From contig RSEE01000012.1 in NCBI GenBank assembly GCA_003971905.1, positions 124,001 through 188,000 on the forward strand: a stretch of DNA of 64,000 nucleotides, written 5' to 3'. Shown one piece after another: positions 48,901-62,800 of the stretch (positions are counted from its first letter, which is position 1; every line of letters starts with the position of its first letter). The translations under genes and the position numbers were made by a program. Source of the stretch: Moniliella sp. 'wahieum' (taxonomy: Eukaryota > Basidiomycota > Moniliellomycetes > Moniliellales > Moniliellaceae). The notes under the pieces were generated by a model. It ran no database searches. It was not told where the DNA came from and worked only from the letters and a program-made list of their open reading frames with translations.

Positions 48901-50297
48901 ACATTACTGGTCCCATGGAGGCCGAAGCGCAGTGTGCGGCTCTCGTTGAGCTTGGTCTGTGTGATGGGATCATCACAGACGACTCGGATGTGTTTCTGTT
49001 TGGGGCAAACGCGTGTTCAAAAACATGTTCAACGACACTAAAACGGTTCAGGTCTTTACGCTGGCGGACTTGGAGCGTGGGGTAGGGCTGGACCGCAACC
49101 GCCTGATCGAACTCGCCTACTTGTTGGGATCCGATTACACCGGGGCTCGACGGCGGGGCATCGTGTTTGCGATGGAAATCCTCAGTTTATTCCCTCAAGA
49201 CGATGGGCTGGAGCGCTTCCGCCAATGGTGGCTCAAGGTGCAACAGGGTGGTGGGGCGGACGTAGATGAGGCCGTCTTGCCCCCCCGCGCGAGCGAAAGC
49301 GAGAAGGCGATACTTCGCAAGCGCTTGAAACGTATCAAGCGAACGTTAGTGAATCGAGTGCACCTCAGCTTAACGGGCGACTGGCCTCAACCGGAGGTGA
49401 AAGAGGCCTACCTGCATCCCCAAGTCGACCTGAGCGACGAGCCTTTGCCTGGGGGGTTCCCGATCTTGAGCAAGTTCGTCGTTGTCTTGCTCATTTCTTA
49501 AGCTGGGGGCCCGATAAGGTCGATCAATACGTCCAGCCCATTATCCAGCAGGTTGTGGCCCGCGCTCGCAACCCCGTACAACAGAATCTGCTAAACAAGT
49601 ATGCTGGCTTCAACACCCTGCCTTCCAACCGGCACGGAGGGCGACGACGTTCAGCTCGGGACGCCTCCAGCAAGTTGTGCAGGGATTTCGTGCGGCTCGA
49701 ACAGCTCAGGAAGCAGGGTCCGCGTCTACGGGGGAAGGTGGCGACGGAGATGGTGAAGGACCCTCCCATTGGTCGGCCCTGAACCGGCTTCAGATGCCGA
49801 TCTCTCCAGCCGGCGCGGAAGGGGACGTGGACGAAAGAAACAGGAAGAGGAAGGGGAAGGGGAAGGGGAAGAGGAAGAGGGAGGGGAGGGGGAGGGGACA
49901 AGGTCAGGCCCACGGGGTAGGGCGCGATAGTTCAACTCCCTCCAACGGTTCGGACTCGAGCAGCTCCCCCCCTCCTGAGGCCGATCACCCCCCTGCAGAG
50001 GATCAAGGTCTCGCGGACGAGGGATGGACGGGCCCGACGGCAGACTGCATCCACAACCCAGACAGCCACCGAGGGTCAGGGCCCCAGAACGACCTTCCCC
50101 CCCCTCCGCGCGCCGCACGTCCGCGGCCCCGTGCTGCGCGGGCTGCGACAGCCGAAAGTAAGAGCCGGCTGCGTGTTGCTCGGGACTTGAGCCTGGACGA
50201 CCTCAGTGCCCTCTCGCCGAGTGCCTCGGGGAAGGACTCCTCGCGAGTCTCGCGAGCCCCAACGCGGGACCCCACGCCGGGGAAAGGGGCAGCTTGA
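45937..50297 (+). CDS. rad13: XPG/Rad2/Rad13 structure-specific endonuclease (nucleotide-excision repair)
   Basis: XPG cuts 3' of the lesion in nucleotide-excision repair in the nucleus. The N-nuclease domain opens [20 protein letters not shown], with [41 protein letters not shown] long acidic spacer follows ([40 protein letters not shown]). The I-nuclease domain starts [20 protein letters not shown] and contains [37 protein letters not shown] and VFKNMF, with acidic catalytic residues present, then [32 protein letters not shown] and [14 protein letters not shown] precede a basic tail [20 protein letters not shown], a probable nuclear signal. An intron at 48318-48372 (GTTCGT...ACAG) is supported. 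Many frame changes occur. After LGSDYT the helix-hairpin-helix GLPGVG appears as GARRRG in this frame but GLDGG in the next. Confidence 0.93.
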
Positions 50298-50690
50298 CTG
50301 ATCTATGCCCCTGTTCACATGCTTAATCCACTGCACGAAGCCTATACTCGAACTCCTCAATCAGATGCAATTTTCCTCTCTCGGACCGTGGCGTCCTAGT
50401 ACACAGCATCATGCCCACCCGACCCGTAGCGGATAGAGGAGTTCACCTGTTCATCCGGCCATGCCCACAATGAGGGAATGTCCGTGGCGAGTCGGAGCGA
50501 ACGCGCCGGCCGGAGGCGAACCAGCAACCCCCGGCTCGCACCGGATGGGCTCTCGGGGGATCTGGCAGCGCGGCCGGTCATTAAAAAAGGGCAAGCAGGT
50601 CGCTCGGTTGCACCGAACACCGACCACTCCAATGCAGTCCTGCTTCCAGACACTCCGCCTGCCTTCCCACCGTCACCACCTCCGCCAGCG
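50298..50690. other. Spacer between Rad13 and Elp4
   Basis: A gap of about 390 bp between two tandem genes. No supported gene. The frame that begins at 50461 is unlikely to be real. Confidence 0.4.
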
Positions 50691-52481
50691 ATGAGCTCCT
50701 TCAAGCGCCGTTTGCGCACCGCACCGCCGCACGTGTCCGTCTCTCCTCCTCCTCCGGCGCCGACGCTCGCCCCGACACAGCCGCTGGCCTGCCCGGCGGC
50801 CTGCGGTTGGCGGCGCAGCGCAAGCCTCTACCCGCCCGGAGTCAAGTCCGGCACCTGGGGCACCTCGGCCCCCGTCCTGTCTCTCGCCTGGGCGCGATGG
50901 ACGATCTGGGTCCGGTGGTGGCCAGCCTGTTGGGTCTACACTTCTCCTCCTGCCGACGATTGACACCCATCCCCTCCCACCGCGGGGGCAGGAGGTCGGC
51001 TTGACACCCGCCATGGCCGCGCTTGGTTCTGCCGAGCCATATCTCGACCTGGTCGCTCACAGGTGTAGCCCAAGCATCGCATCTCACACTACAACATCGT
51101 TGTGTCGGATGCTGTCTCCTCCTACCTTCATTCCCTTCCGCGGAGGATCGGAGAGGAGGCCAATGTTGCCGACCTGGAAGCCAAGGGTGCCCGCCCGGAC
51201 AAGGGCTCCGACCAGTTGAACATTGCGTTTCGTTACGAGCGCATGTCGGTTGCCTCCAACGACTGCCGACAGAAAAGAGCGATTTCTGTGCGGCTACGAC
51301 CTCAACCGACGAATCCATCCTGCGTGTTGAAGGATGCGCAAGAGGCCGGACAAATCCTCCCCCCTCTAGCCTGGTGGGTACGAACAGACGCTTCGCGCCA
51401 TCGAGCAGCCTGTCCACCAGATCCTGTCTTCGCACCCGAAGAGCGCTGGCTCCCTGTGATTCGGATTAACGTGCGCAACCTAGGAGGCTTAGGTGGGACG
51501 AGGCGCCGACCTCGTCCTTGGTCCGGTTCTGCTCCATCTGCGCCTTTGGTGCGGGCCCTCTGCCGCCCGCTGCGCCGCCAAGGCGTACGCAGTGGCCAGC
51601 GTCACGCCTCAGCGCACTGGTTGCCGACAGCACCCACCTCGCCCACCTCGCCGATGCGGCACTCAGCATGTCTTCCTTCTCAGCCTCAGGGCCGAGTTTG
51701 CGGACGACCTTAGCGGAAGGTACACTGGGGCTGTGCTGTGCTTCGTCGCCTGCCTTGGGCCAATTGACAGATGGCAGTGCACGTGCCAGTGTTCTTCGTG
51801 GCCTGGGTACCACCAGTGTCGTTCCCACCCGTTCGGGGAGCGGACGGTGACCGTCGGTGGCGCTGGCTGGGGCGGGGAAAACAACTTGGCCTTCTCGTGC
51901 GGAGGAGGACGTTCAAAGTGGAGCTATTGCAGATCGATGAACCAGGGGAGGGAAATCGTCCTCCAAATCGACCTCTAGCTCTACCTCTAGCTCTACCTCT
52001 AGCTCTGCCTCTGTCTCTACATCTGCCTCTGTCCTGTCTCGCCCAGTCCTTCTGCTCCCATCGCTCCACCACAGTTCCCTCCACCACCCTCGTTCCCACC
52101 TACATCCCGGCCAGCTCTGCGCTGCCGCTTCAAATAATTCACTTCTGCTTCTGCTCAGCTTCCGCTGCTGCGCTTCCCCCTCCGCCATCTCCCGAGTCGC
52201 AACGAGGGTCGGGACCTACGACCGCTACTGCTTCGACGCCACCCCCCGCTGGGGCAAGTGTGCCCAAAGGTCTGGCCTTCCTGCGCGCCCGAGGCCAACA
52301 GCTGCGTTCGTCCCAGCCGTCGATGAGTGTGAGGGGGGGGAAGAAAGTGCTCGTCGGGCGCCGGTGCCGCACCGAACTCCTGTCCAACTGGCCCGAAGTG
52401 CCAAAGACCTGGAGTTTTAAGCTTGTTGACCCCCTGATCGCATTCCCCATACTTAATAGCCCGTATCTAGCATCTGGTTGA
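50691..52481 (+). CDS. ELP4: Elongator subunit Elp4 (PAXNEB family)
   Basis: Elp4 is part of the Elp456 RecA-like ring of Elongator, which modifies wobble uridines in tRNA. The start MSSFKRRLRT is typical. GGGQPVGSTLLLL (about 50920-50960) matches the GGGLPLGSVLLI segment of the family. Next come VVSDAVSSYLHSLPRRIGEE, GSDQLNIAFRYERM and CGYDLNRRI, the usual IAWRYQ and SFDLTKR-like blocks. RINVRNLGGLG, LADAALSMSSFSASGPSL, RTFKVELLQIDEPGEG and KGLAFLRARGQQLRSSQPSM cover the C-terminal half. These blocks lie in all three frames, so the gene is much broken, with at least seven frame changes. A 12-bp repeat (51971-52035) interrupts the part after QIDEPGE. The end at 52481 is the stop of the last frame and is uncertain. 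It is convergent with Snf1. Confidence 0.72.
51971..52035. repeat. 12-bp repeat (ctctagctctac) in Elp4
   Basis: Degenerate CTCTAGCTCTAC units. In one frame they encode Leu/Pro/Ala repeats, in another STSSS repeats. It is not clear which frame is translated here. Confidence 0.8.
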
Positions 52482-52732
52482 TGGCTCTTCTCCTATTATG
52501 GCCGCTCTACTAAGCGCTAAACCTGCTTTGCTATCCTATTTCTCGCGACGACCAAGGGCAGTCCCGTTCCGGTAGGAGAGCACGTCTTGGCCACCCGTCG
52601 TAGCTACATATCCATAGACGTCCATCTACATTTCTACTCCTCTCACTTTGGATGTACGCAACAAGAGCGCACAAGAAGAATAGCATACTGCAACGCCCCG
52701 CACCTGCAACAATACCATCCTGATCAGCGAGA

Positions 52733-56019
<3,287 letters not shown>

Positions 56020-56043
56020 GGCGATGGCGAGGGCAATGGCGTA

Positions 56044-56124
56044 GCGATGGCGAGGGCGATGGCGATGGCGATGGCGATGGCGATGGCGATGGCGCTGGAG
56101 ATGGCGCTGGATATGGCGCTGGAG
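56044..56124. repeat. 6-bp repeat (ggcgat) at the 5' end of the Snf1 gene
   Basis: Degenerate GGCGAT hexamers lie just upstream of the chosen Snf1 start. In a longer reading frame they would encode a Pro/Ser repeat; otherwise they are 5' leader. Confidence 0.85.
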
Positions 56125-56298
56125 AAGGGCGTTGGAAACGGCGATGGCAACGGAGATGGTGGTGGTCCATCTGCCCGCGCCGCACCCAGCAGACCGCATC
56201 ACCCATCCGCCGCATCACGGCTGCCTGCCTCCGCCCCAACTCGCGCACGGGGCCAGTGTCGCTCGGCTGGCGCCCCACACACTGGCCGTGTGCCATGC

Positions 56299-56372
56299 TG
56301 ATGTCATCGGCCGGAAACTGCTGACGTCATCCGGCCGAGCACGCGCCCGCCCCCCGCGCGACGTCACGTGAC
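56299..56372. promoter_or_regulatory. Two CRE-like sites and an E-box upstream of Snf1
   Basis: TGATGTCAT at 56299-56307 and TGACGTCAT at 56322-56330 each begin an 11-15 bp near-repeat ending in CGGCCG. GTCACGTGAC, a perfect palindrome, lies at 56363-56372. The array sits 280-350 nt upstream of the chosen Snf1 start. Binding is not shown. Confidence 0.4.
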
Positions 56373-56550
56373 GCAGTCAGATCCCCACCCCACTGCGGCC
56401 ACTCTACCGACCGCAGGCCAAGACGTCTTCCAGGCTGTCGGACACGCATCCCACGCCACTACGAGTAGCACGCACCATGGCCATGCACCATACATCCATC
56501 CCCATTCTCATCCTCATCGCCATTCCCCCGAGCAAAGGCTAGAGAGCCGG
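56373..56550. other. Spacer between the Snf1 promoter and the Skt5 3' end
   Basis: About 180 bp without a supported gene. It includes CCATGGCCATGCACC-like text near 56477 but no conserved element. Confidence 0.4.
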
Positions 56551-58696
56551 CTACGCCTTGGAGCGGAACCAGCCCTTCTTCTTCTTGGGTTCCTCGCTGG
56601 CCGCCTTGGGCGGTGGTTGGAGCGGGGACGAATTTTCAAACTGGCCCTCGGCGCGGGAGGAGCGGCTGGCCAAACGGGCTCACCGGGCGCGGCATTGCGG
56701 CCGCCAAGCTGGCTCCCGCGCCGGCCAGGGGCAAATCTTCCTGGGACGCCGTGGGAGGCGGTAAGAGTGCGGCGGAGCCTTGGTATCCGTCTGGGGGTAG
56801 CTGTAGGGCATGTTGCTGCTTGGGTGCCATGTACTGTCGAGGGCGATACGACGCCGGGCAAGCCTTGTCCTGCCCGGCCCAGGCGCTGCAGCGGCAAGGT
56901 GGGGCGGGAGGGTGGTGGAGGTAGCTGCGCGTGGTTCATGCTGGCCAAGCGGGTGGAAGCGCGTTTGTCGCCATCTCGCGCGGACTGGTACCATGCTTTG
57001 GCTTCTTGTCGGCTGCGTTGGTTCCGATGCCCATCTCGCTAAAGTAGCCAACGCATACTCGGCCTTGCCAAGACCTTGTTCAGCTGCCTTTTTAGCCCAA
57101 AGGTAGGCTTCGGTATCGCTTTGGGGCAGGAGGCTGGTGCGCCGACCAAGTACCACGCACAAGCAAAGCAAGGCTTCCTTGTGATTCTGCTGGGCAGCAA
57201 TGTTGTACATGTGAAGCGACAAGCCCGGGTTGTGCGGCACCCATTCCATACTCGTAATTGACGCCCATCTTGTATGCGCTCGGGCATATCCCAATCCAGC
57301 CGCTTGCACCAACAGTTCCACCGCATACTCCCAATCTTGGGAACACGACATTCTCGATCCCGCGTTCATGGAGCAGAGCGAGCTCATGCAACGCATGGGG
57401 GAATTCGGCCGTCGCCATATCGGCCGACAACTTGATCCACTTGACGCCTTCCTTGACATCTTCTTGAGCCCCAGCTCGCCATTCAACTCGGCCATGGCCA
57501 AGCGGAACATCGCGCCCGGATGGCCCTGCGCAGCGGCCTTTTTAAAACTGCGCTTTGGAGCATCTTTGCTGCAGCCCCAGCCACGTTCGGTGCAGGTACC
57601 GGCGCGGTACGCAGCGTCCGCATGGGAATGCTTGGCAGCCAAGACAAAGAGAGGGTAAGCCTTATCAAACTGAGGCTTGTTCGACGCCGACGACCGAGGC
57701 ATTGGCATAACAATCCGCCAAAAAGTACTACTGCGCATCAGCATGGCCCCGATCGGCAATTCGACGCAACAGCACCATGGCTTCTTGCACCAGTTCCCCC
57801 CGCTCCGCCCCGCCGGGCCACGGAGGACTCGACCATAAAGACGGCCAGCTCGTAGACCAAATCGGGGTCCTGGACCTTTTTGGCGTTTTTGCGGTACAGC
57901 TCCAAGGTCTGGTCGTGGCTGAGGTGCGCGGCGCACCTTGGTCGATCGGGCGAAAACTGGGCCCAGAAGGGTCATGAGGTGGCTGGACGAGACCATGTCG
58001 GCCGCAGGAGGATAGCCGGTTCCCAAAGGCGTGTGGACTTGTGGAGTGGTTGGCCTACTGGTGTCGATGGAGAGCATGCCCATTGGTGACACCTCAGCAC
58101 GGGTCGCGTCTTCCTGCCCCGGACCGGGGGGCGGGACGAAGGGAGTGAGACACGGCGGGATGCGCAGGCGCTTGGCTGCCTTCGGCGCCCCAAGAAGGCG
58201 GTGAGAGGGGTGGGGCGCCCGAGCCTGGCCCTGGCTGGTGGGTACGGCGTACTGGTGGTGCGGCCGAGGAAGGGTAAGCGTCGAGGGAGTCGAGGGCAGG
58301 CGGGAAGGGGCGGGGGCGTTAGAAGCTGTCCGGACGCGGTAGGGCTGTGAAAGGTGCGGGGCGGGCGAGGCGGCAGTCATGTACGGTGCCATTGGGGTGG
58401 AGGGCGAGGTGGGCGAGGTGGGTGCGAGAGCGACGCGGGCATAGCAGTGGGGAAGTGGGGGAGGTGGGGGTGAGGTCGTCGCCATACGGGTTGTGGAGGG
58501 CAGGCGAAGTGGGGGTGAGGTCGTCGCCATACGGGTTGTGGAGGGCAGGCGAAGTGGGGGTGACGGCATCGCCATACGGGTTGTGGAGGGCAGGCGAAGT
58601 GGGGGTGACGGCATCGCCATAGGGGTTTGTGGAGGACAGGCGAGAGGGCGGCGTGGGCAGGCTCGGGGGAGGCGGGGACGGGGCGTAGGTGGCCAT
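56551..58696 (-). CDS. SKT5: Sel1-repeat protein Skt5/Chs4, activator of chitin synthase III
   Basis: Skt5 binds and activates Chs3 at the bud neck or septum. The N-terminal half is Pro/Ser/Thr-rich and carries a 45-bp minisatellite. The C-terminal half consists of Sel1 repeats: FDKAYPLFVLAAKHSHADAA with YRAGTCTERGWGCSKDAPKA, FKKAAAQGHPGAMFRLAMAE, FPHALHELALLHERGIEN, WEYAVELLVQAAGLGYARA, PGLSLHMYNIAAQQNHKEAL and EAYLWAKKAAEQGLGKAEYA, the usual order for Skt5. The start at 58696 (MATYAPSPPPPSL) follows a clean upstream region. The protein ends EEPKKKKGWFRSKA, without the C-terminal CaaX box that Saccharomyces Skt5 carries. There are several frame changes between 57100 and 57900. On the same strand as Snf1 and the PDR transporter. 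Confidence 0.85.
58475..58630. repeat. 45-bp minisatellite coding NPYGDxxTPTSPALH in Skt5
   Basis: Three and a half copies of a 45-bp unit (starting at 58475, 58520, 58565 and 58610). Copies one and two share one GTCGTC/GGCATC variant and copies three and four share the other, so the array grew in at least two steps. It encodes 15-residue S/T-P-rich units near the N terminus. Confidence 0.92.
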
Positions 58697-59861
58697 GGGC
58701 GGCAGTGGGCAAGGAGGAGGAGAGGAGAAGTGGGAGAGGATTGCTTGGTCAGAAACCCCCCTGGAGGCTGTGGAGTGGCTTAAGTCAGCAGGCGCTGGGA
58801 TCCCGACGCGTGGCACTCCATCACATGTCACACGCCAGCTAGTGACTATGACGGGTGACCGCCTGCGCACAGCACTGCTCGCGTATAAACCGTTGGCGCT
58901 GCCCTTGTTCAAGCGGGAGGTGTAGTGCAATCTCTGCGCCTCTCTGCAGCCAACGACTGGGAGTCTGACTACTAAGGGGGAGAAGGCTCCTGCACCCTGC
59001 CTGGGCATTGGCCCCGCCTCCAATGTGAAGGAAGAGAGGCTCACGTTAGCTCCCGTGTAATGCATGAGATGGAAACGAAGAAGAAGAGGCAGTGCAGTAA
59101 GATCAGCATCTCATGAGAAAAAGGGCCATCAGTACTCAGTGCATCACTGTGAATGTGTGAACGTGGGAACGTGAACTGTAAATGGGAAGAGAGCACGACC
59201 ATCAGAAGCTGCGAACAAGCAAGCACTGAGCAGGACAGAACAAAAAACAACGTCTCATCGAGGCATCGATCTTCACTAGCTTCAAGCTTCAATCCTCAAA
59301 ATCCTCAATCATCACATGTCACACATCAATCATCAATCAATCATCAGGTGCACAGGGGCACGAATCAGATCGTAAAGCAGCAGGAGAAAAGGAGACAGAA
59401 GCAAGGCCAGAGCCATGATGCATGAAAGCAGGACTGAGTGGGGAGAAGGTTCTTGGAGAAAAACGGGGGAGTAAAAAACGAAGAAACAAGGTAGGGAGGA
59501 GGCGGGGATGGACATTGAATCATCCAGGTCGTCTCTTCTTCCACGCCATCTTGCACAGGTCATTGGATCGATTCGTCAAACGTCAAAAGTGGATATCGCA
59601 ACAGAAACGGAAAAGAGAGGGGGGGGGAGGATCAAGCTTCAAGCTTCAAGATCCTCTCGATCGGGTGTGGGGAGAATGGTAAGGGGGAACGTGAAAACTG
59701 AGCAGAATTGGATATGTGGATAGAGGGGTCCACACGTGTGGATGCACGACCATAGCCAAGTACGGGTGCGAGTGTGAGTGTGTGTGAGCGTGTGTGGAGG
59801 AACGGCGCATTTCGTCCGGGTGAGCATTAGGACTCGATGCGTCGCATCTCATCTCATCGCA
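58697..59861. other. Intergenic stretch between Skt5 and the PDR transporter
   Basis: About 1.2 kb: promoter of Skt5 and 3' flank of the transporter. It has ATCA repeats (59300-59345), two AGCTTCA pairs (59280, 59635), a G run near 59620, TGTGTGTG near 59780 and the palindrome CCACACGTGTGG at 59730-59741. No gene supported. Confidence 0.5.
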
Positions 59862-62800
59862 TCATCGCACCCGGTTGCATCGGGGTTGGTTGGGGGAGTG
59901 GTACGGGATTTTTACCGGTTGGAGAAATGCATACTTGGTACAGATCATGGTCCCGAAAAAGTTGAACGCGATGAACGCTAGGAAAGAAGCCCATATCCCG
60001 TGCGCTAATAGCGTCAAACCACACACCAAAACCAAAACCCAACCAAAACCAAACCAAAACAGAGAGGGTCCAATGCATGTGGGTTAGTTACCAGTTTCCA
60101 CCTGCATATACGATCGAGCACCACACGGGGGGGAAAGAGACGAGAGACATGCAAAGCCCCTCCCTCGCAAACAAAAGAAGAAAAGAAAACGACAAGAAAA
60201 CGTACCGTTCATCAAAGTACATGCCAAACCCTTTGGCCATCTCCATACCATTCTTGTACTCGCAAAAGAGACACTCTTGTGGGGTCGACCGCGGATCGAG
60301 GTAGCCGCCGGACAGCAATGTACGGACCGAGGTACTGTTCGCACGTTTGGTTGGCAGGCGGCACGATGGGGTAGAGTTCCGTCGGCCACAGTCGACCTGA
60401 AGGCCGTCGAACTCGTTGACTACCAGCTTGAGATCAAGAAGCCTATGGAAACGTTTGGAGCGAGGTGAGTTAGTCCGGCCTTGGGCTAACAGGAGAGGGG
60501 GGAAGAGATATCAAGGAGGGGGGGAGGAGACGTACGGAGAGGTTGATGTTGTAGAAGAAGTTGGAGAAGAGAACGTTGCCCATGTTCTGTGGCGGCATCA
60601 CCACCCCGCCGTGAGGGACAAGATCATCATGACAAATGGGATAAACAGTGACGAGACGTAGACCGACTTGCAGAACGAGGCAATCAAGGAGCCAAGTGTG
60701 ATTCCAAACAGTTCGGTAAAGAAAACCATGATAAAGAAGAATCCATCTTGGTCGCATTGATCTGGAAGCCGACCATGTAGTACTCGACCAAAAAGAACAC
60801 AGTCGCATTCACCAACGCATACGGCAGCTCCGACCACCAGTCTTCGCGCCGCAAACACCGTCCCGCTAAACGTCTTGCTCGTCTCTTCCCGCATCCAGAC
60901 CGAACGGCCTGGATCCAAAAGGGCATGATTTGCTGTGGGAGGAGGGCAAAAAAAAGATAAGGTCAGTTGGAATCGCCCACACGACATAGCAAGATCATGA
61001 TCAAACAGAGAGGGGGGAGGGGACATACCGCCAGAATAACCGCCATGATGACAATGACCAAGAAGAGGGCAAAGATCCGGTACTGCAGTGTGGCGAGCCG
61101 ATTGTCAAGTTCACCATCAGGAGACCAATAAGCGGGCCGCACTAAAGTGCTGAATCACCGAGTATACTGTTGTGCACATGAAAAGACCCCTCGTCCACCC
61201 CATCAGTCAGTAAATTTGCCCACCAAAGCCAGCCAAAGAAAAAACCACCAAAATCAGGGCAAGAAAGGAATGGAAAAGAAAAGAACGGAAACAAAAAAAA
61301 CGACCTGATAACTGGGCATTCGCCAGGTCGACCGCATCGTCGAATAAACACAATGTGAACTGGTACATCATGGCGTGGCGTACTCCAGCACTTTATTAGT
61401 TTCGGGCAGAGGGTGGGCGTGGCCTCGGCATTAATCTGGCGTCTGGGCCAAATTTTCTTGGTAAAGTCCGATTCGAGGTACCAATCTGCCAATCCTTGGG
61501 TCCTTGCGCGGGGCAATGCCAGCACCAATGATTTCCAACATGTACTCGGCCGGGTTGGCGTTGGGAGGCATGGTGACCCCGCGTTGGGCAAAGTAATCGA
61601 CAAGGTGTTGAGCATCGCGCCAATCGGGCCAAAGTAACACACTTTGCCCCTGCTTCCCCAGCAACAGCAACCGATCAAACATCTCAAACAACAAGGCCGA
61701 GGCTGGTGAATCGTGCACAGCACCGTTTGGCCCTCGTCGGCCAACTTGCGCAACAAGCGACAAATCGTCAAGGCCGTCTGTCCATCTAGACCCGACGTGG
61801 GTTCATCCAAAACAGCAACATGGACGGTTTCGCCGCCAACTCAACCCCGATCGTCACGCGCTTACGATCGCCCATGCCCAGTCAACCCGGAACACCCACA
61901 ATCGCATCGGCCAAGTTGCCAATCTCCAACAGTTCCAAAATGGTCTCCACAAACGCATCCTTTTCTTCCTTGGGCGTCTCGTACGGTTGGCGCAGGTAGG
62001 CAGAGAACCGGAGGGCTTCACGAACGCTGCACATGGCTTCGTGAATGTCCTGTTGCTCGGCGTAGCCGCATTGCCGCTGGAAAGAAAGGTCCAGAGGATG
62101 ACCACTAACCAACCGGTCTCCCTCAATCACTCCAATCGTCTTCCGGTCGGCCAGCACATCCAGCAACGTCGTCTTACCTGCCCCACTGGCGCCCATGACT
62201 GCGGTGCGCCCGATCAGAGCAAAGGAGAGAAGAGAAGAAGAAGAGGGAATTGTTTGGTAGTTAGTTCGATCTGACCAACCAACAACCCAAACACCCTCCC
62301 TATCAAAGGGGGATCTAGGGGAAGAGACGAACAGGAGCAATACGTACGCGCAGTGACGGTGCCCGGCAGACGTATCCATCCACGTTATTGGCAAGCGACG
62401 GTGGCCACCTGGGACGGGCACGGTGTATTGAGGTTGGACCAAGTGTAAGGTTGGCCGACGACTTTGAATTCGTTATCTCGACGACTCGCCTCTCAGGGCT
62501 TGCTCGACGTTCCTCCAACCGAGCATTCAATTCCTTTTCCTCCTTCGAAGGTGGCTTGGCCACAATCAACGCACTGGCAAACGAGCCTTGGTCTTGCATC
62601 TCGATCGCGATGCACGTCATGGCCATAAGCCCACCAACTACAAATAGGATCCCCACGTCGCGCCAGAGGTGGCCGCGCGAAACCCAAATGCGACGTCGAG
62701 TACTTTTGGCCTTGGACCGTCGTCTCGCCTTGCGTTGCGCCAGGCAGCGTGCATACCTGGTTCGGGCCCAGACCATGAGTATTCCGGCCCCGAGGAAACG

